The notes under the pieces: generated by a model
Database searches by the model: none
Told to the model about the DNA's origin: nothing
What the model saw: the letters and a program-made list of their open reading frames with translations, nothing else
Part shown: positions 15,766-23,832 of the stretch, one piece after another
Layout of the letters: every line of letters begins with the position of its first letter
Position numbering within the stretch: position 1 is the first letter of the stretch
Program-made: the position numbers and the translations under genes
Source: Nitrospirae bacterium RBG_16_64_22
Lineage (GTDB): Bacteria > Nitrospirota > RBG-16-64-22
Assembly: GCA_001803795.1 (NCBI GenBank)
Contig: MHEK01000060.1
Span: forward strand, 5,171 to 46,623
DNA length: 41,453 bases
Direction: 5' to 3'

Positions 15766-16490
15766 TTCTTTTCCTGTGCGCCGTATACGGCAACATGGGA
15801 TACGAGCGACTTCGCAAAAAGCTCGAAGGTGAGATCATCGGCAGGCTCGGTATGGCCGCCCTTGAGACCTTTTTCCTTCTCCGACAGGAGAAAAGCCGCG
15901 GCGTTGTAATGCCGCTCCCGCACGATCTTTCGGCAGAAGAGCTCGTATCTCCTGGCATAGGACGCGTTCACGAATTCGGGGAACACCTTGAAATGCGGCT
16001 CCTGAACCTTTACGGGAGATTGGGACTTGTTGCAATCTTCCAGCAGGAAGAGATACCCAAGCCAGGGCCGCACGGTCTTGTTGAACGCCCCTTCGCGGTA
16101 GGCGGTCCAGACGTCCACGGCGCTTCCCATGGCCTCTTCCGTCCGGTTATTGAAGTTGTTTCCGAAGGAGGGACCGACCTGCGACTTGGCTTCGAGCGCA
16201 AGAATGAGCTGTCCGTCTTTGACCACGAGCAGGTCCCATTCCTTGGTCGGCCGGAAGAAGCCCGGCAGTTCTACCGCCCTATTGTGGAAGATGTTCTTTT
16301 CTGAAACACCGGTTTCGACGATGAGGCCGCTGATCAGCTTGATGAACCCATTCATTTGCGCCCCGCCGGTCACGGCGCTCCTCGCGCCCTGGTCGGCACG
16401 GCCCGCCTTGGTCTGTTGCACAGCCTGGCCTTCACGAGTGCGCCAATAGTGTGCAACCGCTTCAGCCAGATGTGCGTTCAAGCTTTTCAT
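15762..16490 (-). CDS. PaeR7I/XhoI-like type II restriction endonuclease
   Basis: The 242-residue protein closely follows PaeR7I as I know it: GFFRPTKEWDLLVVKDGQLI, LALEAKSQVGPSFGNNFNNR, TEEAMGSAVDVWTAYREGAF. The PD-(D/E)xK nuclease centre is visible as Asp86 with Glu100-Ala-Lys102. Relatives cut CTCGAG; the specificity here is inferred from similarity only. ATG 16490 has GGGAG 5 bp upstream; a TTG at 16502 is the alternative. Endonuclease precedes methyltransferase in one transcript, an order that usually needs extra control, but no C-protein gene is seen. Confidence 0.92.
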   Translation of the reverse strand: MKSLNAHLAEAVAHYWRTREGQAVQQTKAGRADQGARSAVTGGAQMNGFIKLISGLIVETGVSEKNIFHNRAVELPGFFRPTKEWDLLVVKDGQLILALEAKSQVGPSFGNNFNNRTEEAMGSAVDVWTAYREGAFNKTVRPWLGYLFLLEDCNKSQSPVKVQEPHFKVFPEFVNASYARRYELFCRKIVRERHYNAAAFLLSEKEKGLKGGHTEPADDLTFELFAKSLVSHVAVYGAQEKK

Positions 16491-16520
16491 TGTTTCTCCC
16501 AAACCCGCCTACTCTCACCC

Positions 16521-17144
16521 TCATCGTTCAACCAGTGCCGAAAATTCACGCGCGGCGGCCTGGATGTCGTCCTGGCCCAGAATGGCAGAGATCAGCCCCA
16601 CGCCAAAGGCCCCGGCTTCCAGAACTTCCCCGACCCGTCCGGCCGTGATTCCTCCAAGAGCGTAGACCGGGATTCTAAGCGACCGGCAGGTTTCTTTCAA
16701 TACCGGAACTCCGACGGGTTCTCCGTAGGCGGCCTTCGAAAGCGTCTCGTAGACCGGGCCAAACGTCACGAACTCGGCCCCGTTCGCTTGGGCCTCCGTT
16801 GCCTCCGCCAGGGAGTGCGTCGAGACGCCGACGCGCATCCCTTTCGGAACGACGGGCCTGATCCCCCCCACGGGAAGGCCGTTCTGGGGCAGGTGAACGC
16901 CGTCGGCTTCGGCGCAGATGGCGACGTCGAGACGGTCGTTGATGAAGAGGAGGGCGCCGTAGGCACGCGTGAGATCCCGCGTCTCCTCGGCCAGAGTCAG
17001 GAGATCGCGGATGGGGAGGTCCTTCTCCCGGAGCTGAACCATCCGAACGCCGCCGTCGAGGGCGGCCTTAACGGCTTCGGTCGGCGTTCCCTTCCGGACG
17101 ATACGCCGGTCGGTAATGAGACAGAGGCGAGGGAGGCTATTCAA
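16521..17144 (-). CDS. thiE: Thiamine-phosphate synthase
   Basis: Joins HMP-PP and the thiazole phosphate to make thiamine monophosphate. The 207-residue TIM barrel shows [51 protein letters not shown] and YALGGIT with the phosphate-binding Gly-rich end. The start is TTG 17144, overlapping the thiG end by 8 bp with AAGGGA upstream. It lies directly before the inserted R-M genes. Confidence 0.95.
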   Translation of the reverse strand: MNSLPRLCLITDRRIVRKGTPTEAVKAALDGGVRMVQLREKDLPIRDLLTLAEETRDLTRAYGALLFINDRLDVAICAEADGVHLPQNGLPVGGIRPVVPKGMRVGVSTHSLAEATEAQANGAEFVTFGPVYETLSKAAYGEPVGVPVLKETCRSLRIPVYALGGITAGRVGEVLEAGAFGVGLISAILGQDDIQAAAREFSALVER

Positions 17145-17928
17145 TCATCCCTTCCAGGGGGCTCGAGGCCGAAGCGTAGAGCTTTCTCGGAATGCGCCCG
17201 GCTTTGAAAGCGAGCCGTCCGGCGATGACGGCGTGGCGCATGGCGGAGGCCATCATGATCGGGTCCTTCGCCCCCGCGATCGCCGTGTTGAGGAGGACGC
17301 CGTCGCACCCCAGCTCCATCGCGATCGAGACGTCCGACGCAGTCCCCACTCCGGCGTCCACGATGACCGGGACCTTCGCGTGCTCGAGGATGATCCGGAT
17401 GTTGTACGGGTTCCGGATCCCGAGGCCCGAGCCGATCGGCGCCGCGAGCGGCATGACGGCCGCCGCGCCGGCGTCTTCCAGCTTCCTGGCCATGATGGGG
17501 TCGTCGCTCGTGTAAGGGAGGACGATGAATCCCTCCTTCACGAGGACCTTCGTCGCCTCAAGAAGCGCCTCGTTGTCCGGAAACAGCGTCTTGGGATCGC
17601 CGATGACCTCGAGCTTCACCATGTCGGAAACGCCCGCCTCGCGGGCGAGACGCGCCGTCCGGACCGCCTCCTCGGCCGTGTAGCACCCGGCCGTGTTCGG
17701 AAGGATCTTGTAGACCTTCGGGTCGATGAAGTCGAGAAGGTTCTCCGTCGTCCGGTCGGTGATGTTCACGCGGCGGACGGCGACCGTCACGCAGTCGCTC
17801 CCGGACGCCTCGATTGCGCGCCTCGTCTCATCGAAGTCCTTGTATTTCCCCGTCCCGACCCACAGCCGGGACTTGAAGGTGATCCCCCGGATAACGAGGG
17901 GATCGGCAACTTCAGCGGGTGACGCCAT
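17137..17928 (-). CDS. thiG: Thiazole synthase
   Basis: Builds the thiazole ring from DXP, dehydroglycine and the ThiS thiocarboxylate. The 263-residue TIM barrel keeps the Schiff-base lysine in MVKLEVIGD, the N-terminal [13 protein letters not shown] and the phosphate-binding [11 protein letters not shown]. The start is ATG 17928 behind GAGAGGAG. The 147-bp gap before it (17929-18075) shows no gene. Confidence 0.97.
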   Translation of the reverse strand: MASPAEVADPLVIRGITFKSRLWVGTGKYKDFDETRRAIEASGSDCVTVAVRRVNITDRTTENLLDFIDPKVYKILPNTAGCYTAEEAVRTARLAREAGVSDMVKLEVIGDPKTLFPDNEALLEATKVLVKEGFIVLPYTSDDPIMARKLEDAGAAAVMPLAAPIGSGLGIRNPYNIRIILEHAKVPVIVDAGVGTASDVSIAMELGCDGVLLNTAIAGAKDPIMMASAMRHAVIAGRLAFKAGRIPRKLYASASSPLEGMIE

Positions 17929-18075
17929 TCGGATCTCCTCTCATGGCCTGTGACTGAATCCTCGTTCGCGATCGAGCGCTAGGACACAAGGAAACGGAGA
18001 GCCGGGGGACCGGTGAGCAATGCAGGTGCCCCGGAACGGTCTTTCCCCGTTTCTCCGGTTCGCCGCCTCACGACT

Positions 18076-18279
18076 TCAAACCCCTCCCCCCATGAACGAG
18101 ACGACCTCGACGCGGTCGCCTTCAGAGAGGATCGTCTGTCCGTGCTCGGCGCGGGGAACAACCTTCTCGTTCAGCTCGACGGCGACGCGCCCTTGGACGA
18201 CGCCCATCTCGTCAATAAGATCGGCGACGGTTGTCCCCTCGCGAAAGACCCGTGACTCGCCGTTCACTTGCACGGTCAC
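18076..18279 (-). CDS. thiS: ThiS sulfur carrier with a one-residue C-terminal cap (GGGV)
   Basis: A 67-residue ubiquitin-like beta-grasp protein that donates sulfur to ThiG as a C-terminal thiocarboxylate. GTG 18279 is set by a GTGA overlap with the thiH stop and by GGAG upstream. The C-terminus reads FMGGGV then TGA, so the Gly-Gly that must be free for adenylation carries one extra Val. By analogy with HcyS and QbsE a peptidase would have to remove it. No ThiF and no peptidase are in this operon; candidates lie at 31522 and 35367. Confidence 0.93.
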   Translation of the reverse strand: MTVQVNGESRVFREGTTVADLIDEMGVVQGRVAVELNEKVVPRAEHGQTILSEGDRVEVVSFMGGGV

Positions 18280-19517
18280 CGGGCCGCTCCGTCCATCGCC
18301 CACTGCCGTTCCCGGAGCCGGGCCAGGCACTCACCCCGCGCTTGCGGGGCGCACTGGCACTCGCAGGCCGCATTTCCGGCCTCTTCCTCGTCGCAACGAC
18401 GGCAGAGATTCGGGATCCACCCCTCCCCCGTCATGTCTTCGACAACTTCCCGCAGAGACCGATGGTCCGCAAGCTCGAATTGCGCCACGTCCGCCGGCGG
18501 ATGGGGCCGGGCGTACCCTCCGGGCGACGTGGAGACGCCGGCCGAGAAGTGCGACGCGCCCGCGCGCGCGAGACGCTCCCGCATGGCCGGCAGTTCCCGC
18601 GTGGATACGGAGATCGGGCTCCACGGAAGCGCAAGGCGGTAGACGGCCGTGATCTTGAGAAGGTCGTCGTCGGAGACGGGACTGGGAGCCCGCGTCAGCG
18701 CGGCCCCCTCCGCCGGTCTCAGGCGGGGCACGGAGACCGAGACGGCGATCCCCCCGCCCCATCGCTCCCTCAGGTGCCCGGCGTGGGAAAGAAGCGAAAG
18801 AACATCGAACCGGTAGTCGTGCAAGCCCAGCAGGGTCCCTATGCCGAGATGTCGAAACCCGGCTTCCGCCGCCCGGTCCATCGTTCCCAGCCTGAAGGCG
18901 TAGTCGGCCTTCGGCCCTCCGATGTGAACCCGGACGTACGTCTCCGGATGATACGTCTCCTGGAACGACTGGTAGCGGGACGCGCCCGTATCGAACAGCC
19001 GCCTGAAGTCCTCGACGGCGAGCGGGGCCACGTTAACGGCCGCCTCGACGAAACCGCGCCGTCTCGCGGCCTCAATCGTAAGACTGACATCCTCGATGCC
19101 GGCGGCGTGACGGTCCTCCCCGGCTACGATGAGAAGCCGCGTGTGGCCGGTCCGCGCGAGCGCCTCAAGTTCGGACTCCACCTCTTCGCCGCCAAGCCAC
19201 TTGCGGTCGGCGCCCGCGCCGCGCCGGAAACCGCAGTAGAGGCAGTCGTTGGCACAGCGATTGGTAAGGTAGAGGGGAACGAAGAGAAGGCGGTGCCGGC
19301 CGAACGTCCGCAGGGCGACATCGCCAGCCGCCCGCAGGATCCCCGCGCGCGCCTCCTCATCTTCCACGGCGAGAAGATCGGCCGCGTCCTCGACGTTCAA
19401 GCCGCCGAGGGCGGACGCTTTCGCGAGGACCTCGTCCAGTCGGCCGGCATCCGGCGCGGGCCTCCGGGCGAGGGCGGAGACCGCGGCCGCGTCGAGGTTG
19501 AATGCCTGACGGTCCAT
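18276..19517 (-). CDS. thiH: 2-iminoacetate synthase ThiH (radical SAM tyrosine lyase) with HydG-like Cys tail
   Basis: Cleaves tyrosine to dehydroglycine for the thiazole ring. The 413-residue protein has the radical SAM motif CANDCLYC, followed by [11 protein letters not shown] and [12 protein letters not shown], typical of ThiH/HydG. The operon context (thiS, thiG, thiE, TPP riboswitch) supports ThiH. The C-terminus is unusual: CRRC, then 21 residues, then Cys, with three further Cys between, close to the CX2CX22C auxiliary-cluster motif of HydG. No hydrogenase genes are nearby. ATG 19517 lies just after the riboswitch terminator. Confidence 0.9.
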   Translation of the reverse strand: MDRQAFNLDAAAVSALARRPAPDAGRLDEVLAKASALGGLNVEDAADLLAVEDEEARAGILRAAGDVALRTFGRHRLLFVPLYLTNRCANDCLYCGFRRGAGADRKWLGGEEVESELEALARTGHTRLLIVAGEDRHAAGIEDVSLTIEAARRRGFVEAAVNVAPLAVEDFRRLFDTGASRYQSFQETYHPETYVRVHIGGPKADYAFRLGTMDRAAEAGFRHLGIGTLLGLHDYRFDVLSLLSHAGHLRERWGGGIAVSVSVPRLRPAEGAALTRAPSPVSDDDLLKITAVYRLALPWSPISVSTRELPAMRERLARAGASHFSAGVSTSPGGYARPHPPADVAQFELADHRSLREVVEDMTGEGWIPNLCRRCDEEEAGNAACECQCAPQARGECLARLRERQWAMDGAAR

Positions 19518-19533
19518 TCTCGATATTCCCCCG

Positions 19534-19565
19534 AAAAACAAAACGCCGCACCAGATGGCGCGGCG
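19534..19565 (-). terminator. Attenuator hairpin of the thiamine operon
   Basis: On the minus strand a 9-bp stem (19557-19565 with 19544-19552, one G-U pair, loop ATCT) is followed by TTTTGTTTTT. It sits between the TPP aptamer and thiH and is the likely expression platform: TPP binding would favour this terminator. Confidence 0.8.
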
Positions 19566-19585
19566 CCTATTCACTGCTGTCGACC

Positions 19586-19679
19586 GCTTCCCTACGCCGG
19601 CATGACCCGGATCAGGTGCAAGGGGTTGTTCCGCTCTCTCGGAACTCTCAGTCCTGGCCGCGCAGGACACCCCCAGCGT
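19586..19679 (-). promoter_or_regulatory. TPP riboswitch (THI element)
   Basis: The minus strand carries the conserved THI-box blocks in order: GGGGGTGTCC, CTGAGAG, ACCCCTTGCACCTGATCCGG, then GTCATGCCGGCGTAGGGAAG. It precedes thiH-thiS-thiG-thiE and should shut off the operon when thiamine pyrophosphate is plentiful. Confidence 0.96.
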
Positions 19680-20537
19680 CTATTTTATGCCATACAAGAA
19701 ATCATACGGCCCGCCGTTTCGGATTGTCAACGCGGATCGGCGGGACAGCGAATTTGCGGGGTATATCTCGACCGTAACCTGCCACTCTCCCTGCCCGACG
19801 GCGACGGAATCGAGGACCTTGTGGCCGGCCGACTCCGACATCCGTCGGATTTGCCCTTCGAGAGCACTGCTGTCGGTGATGATCGCGAGCCAAGTCCCCT
19901 TGCCGGCGGACTTGAGAAGACGATGGGTCCGAAGCGTGTCATCTTCGCCCCGGACATCAACGACGCGCGTCTGGGTCTCCCGGTATCTGTCCAGTTTCTT
20001 ACGGTCGATCGCCTTGATGCGGCCGTCTTCCGTCGAAAGCACCCCGGCGGCTTCGAGCTTCCGAAGGACGTCTCGAACGCGATCCCCGTGGAGCCCCATG
20101 CGCCCTGCCAGGTCCCCGACCGTCAATCCCGAGTCCGCGCCGGACAACGCATCGGCAACTCTGTTGAGATGATCGCCGATCAGCAGGTTTTCGATCTGCC
20201 GGTCCGTCTCCTGGAGTCGATTGCAAAGACTCTCGATCACCCCCATCGCCACACCGTCTTCCTTGCGTTGGCACTGGATCATGCCAAGGAAGTCCTGCCG
20301 GCTCATCGTCTGGAGCCGGGCGTTCTCCTCGACGACGGCCGAGGCCGAGCGGAGATTTCCCGTAATGATGGCCATCTCGCCGAAGAACTCCCCGGGCCCG
20401 AACACGGCAAGGGTTTTCTCAACTTCCTTCCCCTTTTTGACGATCTTCACCTTGCCGGACTTGACGATGTACATTGCCGATCCCGCATCACCCTCCCGGA
20501 AAACCACCGAGCCCTGCTTGTAGTCTTTCTCTTCCAT
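19680..20537 (-). CDS. CRP/FNR-type regulator with C-terminal TusA-like domain
   Basis: A 285-residue protein. Residues 1-115 form a cyclic-nucleotide-binding-type sensor domain (GEFFGEMAIITG is the phosphate cassette region, but the Arg of true cAMP binders is not obvious). Residues 120-185 are a winged helix-turn-helix (DLAGRMGLHGDRVRDVLRKL). Residues about 190-258 resemble the TusA/SirA fold (VVDVRGEDD, AIITDSSALEGQIRRMSESA, GEWQVTVEI) but lack the CPxP cysteine. Such a tail on a CRP protein is unusual. The target is unknown; its neighbours include the thiamine operon whose promoter it overlaps. Confidence 0.82.
   Translation of the reverse strand: MEEKDYKQGSVVFREGDAGSAMYIVKSGKVKIVKKGKEVEKTLAVFGPGEFFGEMAIITGNLRSASAVVEENARLQTMSRQDFLGMIQCQRKEDGVAMGVIESLCNRLQETDRQIENLLIGDHLNRVADALSGADSGLTVGDLAGRMGLHGDRVRDVLRKLEAAGVLSTEDGRIKAIDRKKLDRYRETQTRVVDVRGEDDTLRTHRLLKSAGKGTWLAIITDSSALEGQIRRMSESAGHKVLDSVAVGQGEWQVTVEIYPANSLSRRSALTIRNGGPYDFLYGIK
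19701..19730 (-). promoter_or_regulatory. Promoter of the thiamine operon
   Basis: On the minus strand TTGACA (19730-19725), an 18-bp spacer and TATGAT (19706-19701) predict a start near 19694, just before the aptamer. It lies inside the 3' end of the upstream CRP-like gene. Confidence 0.75.
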
Positions 20538-20635
20538 CTACACGCTCCTCTATGCAACCTAACGTCGTTATCAAAACCGCGCGTCCGTTTTCTCTACCGT
20601 TCCTTCCTGGACGACGGGCTCCCGGCGATGTGGAG

Positions 20636-20992
20636 CTATTTTGCCGGGGCGGAAGGAGTCTCGGGCGCCGGGCCGGGCGCTGCCCCTTCCTTCTTCTCGA
20701 CGGGCGCGGTGACGGAGGCCGGGCCTCCTCCCCGTGCTTCGTCCAGGACGACGGAGGAAACGCCGCGCTTCGACGCCATGTAGGCGAGAGACAGGGACGT
20801 GACCATGAAGAGGGCGGCGAAGGCGACCGTCATCTTGGCCAGGAAGGTCGTGGCGCCCCGCGCCCCGAAGAGCGTCTGGCTGGAGCCCCCGAACGCCGCG
20901 CCGATCGACGCCCCCTTGCCCTGTTGCAAGAGGACAACGGCGATCATGAAGAAAGACAAAAAGATGTGAAGGATCGTGAGTACCGTAATCAT
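20636..20992 (-). CDS. secG: Preprotein translocase subunit SecG
   Basis: A 118-residue membrane protein with two helices (ITVLTILHIFLSFFMIAVVL and MTVAFAALFMVTSLSLAYMA) flanking the family motif LLQQGKGASIGAAFGG. The C-terminal tail is low-complexity Pro/Ala. SecG assists SecYE during export. It sits 48 bp after tpiA on the same strand, a gene order found in many bacteria. Confidence 0.96.
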   Translation of the reverse strand: MITVLTILHIFLSFFMIAVVLLQQGKGASIGAAFGGSSQTLFGARGATTFLAKMTVAFAALFMVTSLSLAYMASKRGVSSVVLDEARGGGPASVTAPVEKKEGAAPGPAPETPSAPAK

Positions 20993-21040
20993 GTTCGTTT
21001 GTCCCTTTCTAATAAGTGTCTAATAGACCGTCGTCCGCCG

Positions 21041-21799
21041 TCAGGCCTTTGCGGCCGCGACGATGGCGGCGAAACTGTCCGCCTTGAGGCTCGCGCCCCC
21101 GATCAGTCCCCCGTCGATATCGGGTATCGAGAAGAGCGCGCGGGCGTTGTCCGGCTTGACGCTTCCGCCGTAGAGAATCCGGATCTCCTCCGCGGCACCC
21201 TCGAACCGCCGGGAGAGCCAGTTCCGGATGAGGGCGTGCGCCTCGCCCGCTATCTCGGGCGTGGCCGTCCTCCCCGTCCCGATGGCCCAGACCGGCTCAT
21301 ACGCCAGGACGAGCGTCCGCGCCCGGTCGGCCGAAAGCGAGCCGAGCCCGCCGTTCAACTGCCGGAGAAGAGTGCATTCCGTCTCGCCGGCTTCCCGTTG
21401 TTCCAGTGTCTCTCCGGCGCAGACGATAGGCGTCAGCCCGTTCCGGTAGGCCGCGTCCACCTTCCGGGCCACGGTCTCGTCGGTCTCCCCGAAGAACTGC
21501 CGCCGCTCCGAGTGGCCGATGATGACGTACCCGCACCCAACGGCCGCCAGCATCCGGCCCGACACCTGCCCGGTGAACGCCCCTTCGTCCTCCCAGTAAA
21601 GGTCCTGGCCGGAGAGGCCGATTTGCGTCCCCGAGAGGATCCGAGCGACGGCTTCCAGGGCCGGGAAGGGGGGAGCCAGGACAACGTCGGCCCTCCCGCT
21701 CTCACCCAGGAGCGGGAGCAGTTCCCGCACGAACTCAGCCGCCTCGGATGGAGTCTTGTACATCTTCCAGTTGGCGGCAACAAGGGGGCGCCGGGACAT
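21041..21799 (-). CDS. tpiA: Triose-phosphate isomerase
   Basis: Interconverts glyceraldehyde-3-phosphate and dihydroxyacetone phosphate. The 252-residue TIM barrel retains the catalytic Lys (AANWKMYK), His (IIGHSERR) and Glu (LAYEPVWAIGTG), and the phosphate-binding YGGSVKPDN. Upstream of secG in the same orientation. Confidence 0.98.
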   Translation of the reverse strand: MSRRPLVAANWKMYKTPSEAAEFVRELLPLLGESGRADVVLAPPFPALEAVARILSGTQIGLSGQDLYWEDEGAFTGQVSGRMLAAVGCGYVIIGHSERRQFFGETDETVARKVDAAYRNGLTPIVCAGETLEQREAGETECTLLRQLNGGLGSLSADRARTLVLAYEPVWAIGTGRTATPEIAGEAHALIRNWLSRRFEGAAEEIRILYGGSVKPDNARALFSIPDIDGGLIGGASLKADSFAAIVAAAKA

Positions 21800-21832
21800 G
21801 GCGCAAGACTATAAGGGCTGGAATGAGGGGTG

Positions 21833-22942
21833 TCAAGCGGCGTGAGATTCGCCCGCCCCGGACAATTCACGCGACTTGTCAGCGCCTTGTAGGCGCGAGA
21901 GTCGGCCGGCCTGGAAGCCCGCCAAAGACTCCGCCCGATCCGCCATGAAGCATTGCGGGTCGCGCCGGCGGAAGACGTCGAGCCCCCGGCCGTGCGAGAC
22001 GGCGAGACAGCCGCCGCAGACGTTCCGCACGGGGCACCCGCGGCACTCCCCGCATCCCCGGCGGTATCGCTTCGCCTCGGCGGAGTCGTAGATTTCTGGC
22101 AGGTTCGATTCGCGGACGCTCCCGATCGGCGACGGGAACTTCCGGCATGCGTGGACTTCGCCGTCCGGAAGAAGGGCGACGAAGTTGAACGCCGCGCCGC
22201 ACCCGAAGCCCGTGCACCCCCGAAGGAGCGGCCGTCCGTAGTGGTGGCGGAAGATGTTGAAGAGGTTGTCCTTGAAGCCGAGGACGGGGTTCGACCGGGC
22301 GGCGGCTATGTACTCCTTCATGAACCGGATGTATTCGTCACGTTCCGGAAGGTCGAGAAGCGCCCCCTCCCCGACCTGGGACAAGCGGTTGAACGTAAAC
22401 CGGTCGGCCAGCCCCCGGAGACGCTCGCCCAGTGGAATGACCTGGTCCGGGTTGTCCCGCGTGAGCGTCAGCATCACGTGGGCCCGGATGCGGAACGCGC
22501 GCAGGACGCCGAGAAAACCGAGGACGCGCTTGAAGTTCCCCGCCCCCCGGATCCGGTCGTTGTGTTCCGGAAGGCCTTCCAGGCTGACCTGATAGTAGAT
22601 CGGCCGGCGGATCGAGGCGATCCCGGCGATCTGCTCCCGGCTCACCGGGTTCCCGAGAATGGAAATCGCGTGCCCCGCCAAGGCGACCACGCGATAGAGA
22701 TCCATGAACCCGGGATAGAGGAAAGGATTCCCGCCCGTCAGGCAGACCTGGCCGCTCACGCGGCGCCGGTCGCAGAAACCCGTAAAGTCATCGAGGACTC
22801 TCGATGCTTCGTCGAGGTCGAGGACCGTCCTCTTCGACCGGTCGTAGCAGTGGGCGCAATGAAGCTCGCAGGCGTTCGTCAGGTGCCATTGCAGGGTGAA
22901 CGATCCCGCCTTCCGCCCGAAGAGCCAGCGATCACGCAGCAT
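21833..22942 (-). CDS. Radical SAM/SPASM enzyme, candidate peptide-tail maturase
   Basis: A 369-residue enzyme with the AdoMet cluster motif CELHCAHC near residue 25, the QVCLTGGNPF beta2 motif, and a C-terminal SPASM-type Cys cluster (CTGFGCG, CRKF, CGECRGCPVRNVCGGC). SPASM proteins mostly modify ribosomal peptides. ATG 22942 has GGGAG 5 bp upstream and starts 2 bp after the stop of the Cys-rich-tail membrane protein, so the two are coupled. I infer that this protein's tail may be the substrate. Confidence 0.85.
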   Translation of the reverse strand: MLRDRWLFGRKAGSFTLQWHLTNACELHCAHCYDRSKRTVLDLDEASRVLDDFTGFCDRRRVSGQVCLTGGNPFLYPGFMDLYRVVALAGHAISILGNPVSREQIAGIASIRRPIYYQVSLEGLPEHNDRIRGAGNFKRVLGFLGVLRAFRIRAHVMLTLTRDNPDQVIPLGERLRGLADRFTFNRLSQVGEGALLDLPERDEYIRFMKEYIAAARSNPVLGFKDNLFNIFRHHYGRPLLRGCTGFGCGAAFNFVALLPDGEVHACRKFPSPIGSVRESNLPEIYDSAEAKRYRRGCGECRGCPVRNVCGGCLAVSHGRGLDVFRRRDPQCFMADRAESLAGFQAGRLSRLQGADKSRELSGAGESHAA

Positions 22943-22943
22943 G

Positions 22944-23822
22944 TTAACTCCCGCAACCGCCGCAACCGCCACCGCACCCGCCCCCGCCGCAGGAGGAGCA
23001 CGAGGAACAGGATGAACAGGAAGACCCGCACCCTCCGTCGCCGGAGGTCCGCTTCTTCGGCCTCAGCATCTTCGTGTGCGGGAAGAGAATGGCGGGCACG
23101 GCCCCGAGTCCGTACACGGCGGCCAGGATCGCCAGCTCGTTCGTCTCTCCTCCAGGGAAGATCGACCCCGCCCTGTCCTCGAGCCACTTGAACCGAGTCT
23201 TGAGGTGCCCCAGCACGGCGTTTCCGCGGACCGTGCGGGTCGCGTTGCCGACGACGCAGACGGCGATGGCGGATGCGACCATCAACACCGCCAGGAACTC
23301 CACGTTGGTCCGCCCCCGGGCGAGCGCGATCGCGATCTTCGTGAGGGCGACTCCGGCGAGAATGAGGACGGCGCCGGCGTTCAGCCGGAACCGCGTTCTT
23401 TTCGCCTCCTCGTCCGGAAGCAGGCCAAGACGCTCCAGTTCCACCCGGTACTTGGCGCACGCGGCCTCGGCCTCAAGGCTGTCCCCGACCGACAAGCCCT
23501 CCTTCGGGACCTTGAACCACGCGAGGACCGCCTTCTCGATCGGCCGCCGGACAAGCGTCTCGGCCGACGGATCGGCCGTCACGATCTCCTCGCCCTTCAC
23601 CTTGAGAAGCCCCCGGTCGACGAGCGACAGCGCCGCCACACGCGCGGCCTCCTGGTGCCCCCCGCGAAGATATGCGATCATGTAGGGATCGGACGAATCG
23701 ATCCGCGGCGCGTCTCCCCCCTCACGGAGACAGCGCGCGCCGAGAACGCCGGCGATGACGATTCCAGCCAGAAAGAGATAGAAGACCAGGAATTCCGGAC
23801 CGGGAAGATCGAACGGGTTCAC
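22944..23822 (-). CDS. TIGR04222-type membrane protein with Cys/Gly-rich C-terminal tail
   Basis: A 292-residue protein starting at GTG 23822 (GAGGGA upstream). It begins MNPFDLPGPEFLVFYLFLAG, the typical opening of TIGR04222 proteins, followed by DPYMIAYLRGGHQEAARVA and a small winged-helix-like segment, then membrane helices around residues 147-190 and 232-248. The last 30 residues are almost only Gly, Ser and Cys, with eight Cys in SSC, GGGC and GGC steps. The tail resembles modified-peptide precursors, and a radical SAM/SPASM gene follows by 2 bp. Function unknown. Confidence 0.82.
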   Translation of the reverse strand: MNPFDLPGPEFLVFYLFLAGIVIAGVLGARCLREGGDAPRIDSSDPYMIAYLRGGHQEAARVAALSLVDRGLLKVKGEEIVTADPSAETLVRRPIEKAVLAWFKVPKEGLSVGDSLEAEAACAKYRVELERLGLLPDEEAKRTRFRLNAGAVLILAGVALTKIAIALARGRTNVEFLAVLMVASAIAVCVVGNATRTVRGNAVLGHLKTRFKWLEDRAGSIFPGGETNELAILAAVYGLGAVPAILFPHTKMLRPKKRTSGDGGCGSSCSSCSSCSSCGGGGCGGGCGGCGS

Positions 23823-23832
23823 GGCCTGTCCC

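Noticed and set aside
18276-19517. HydG (hydrogenase maturase) instead of ThiH
   Set aside because: The tail motif is HydG-like, but the TPP riboswitch and thiS, thiG and thiE partners make the thiamine role far more likely; no hydrogenase genes are present.
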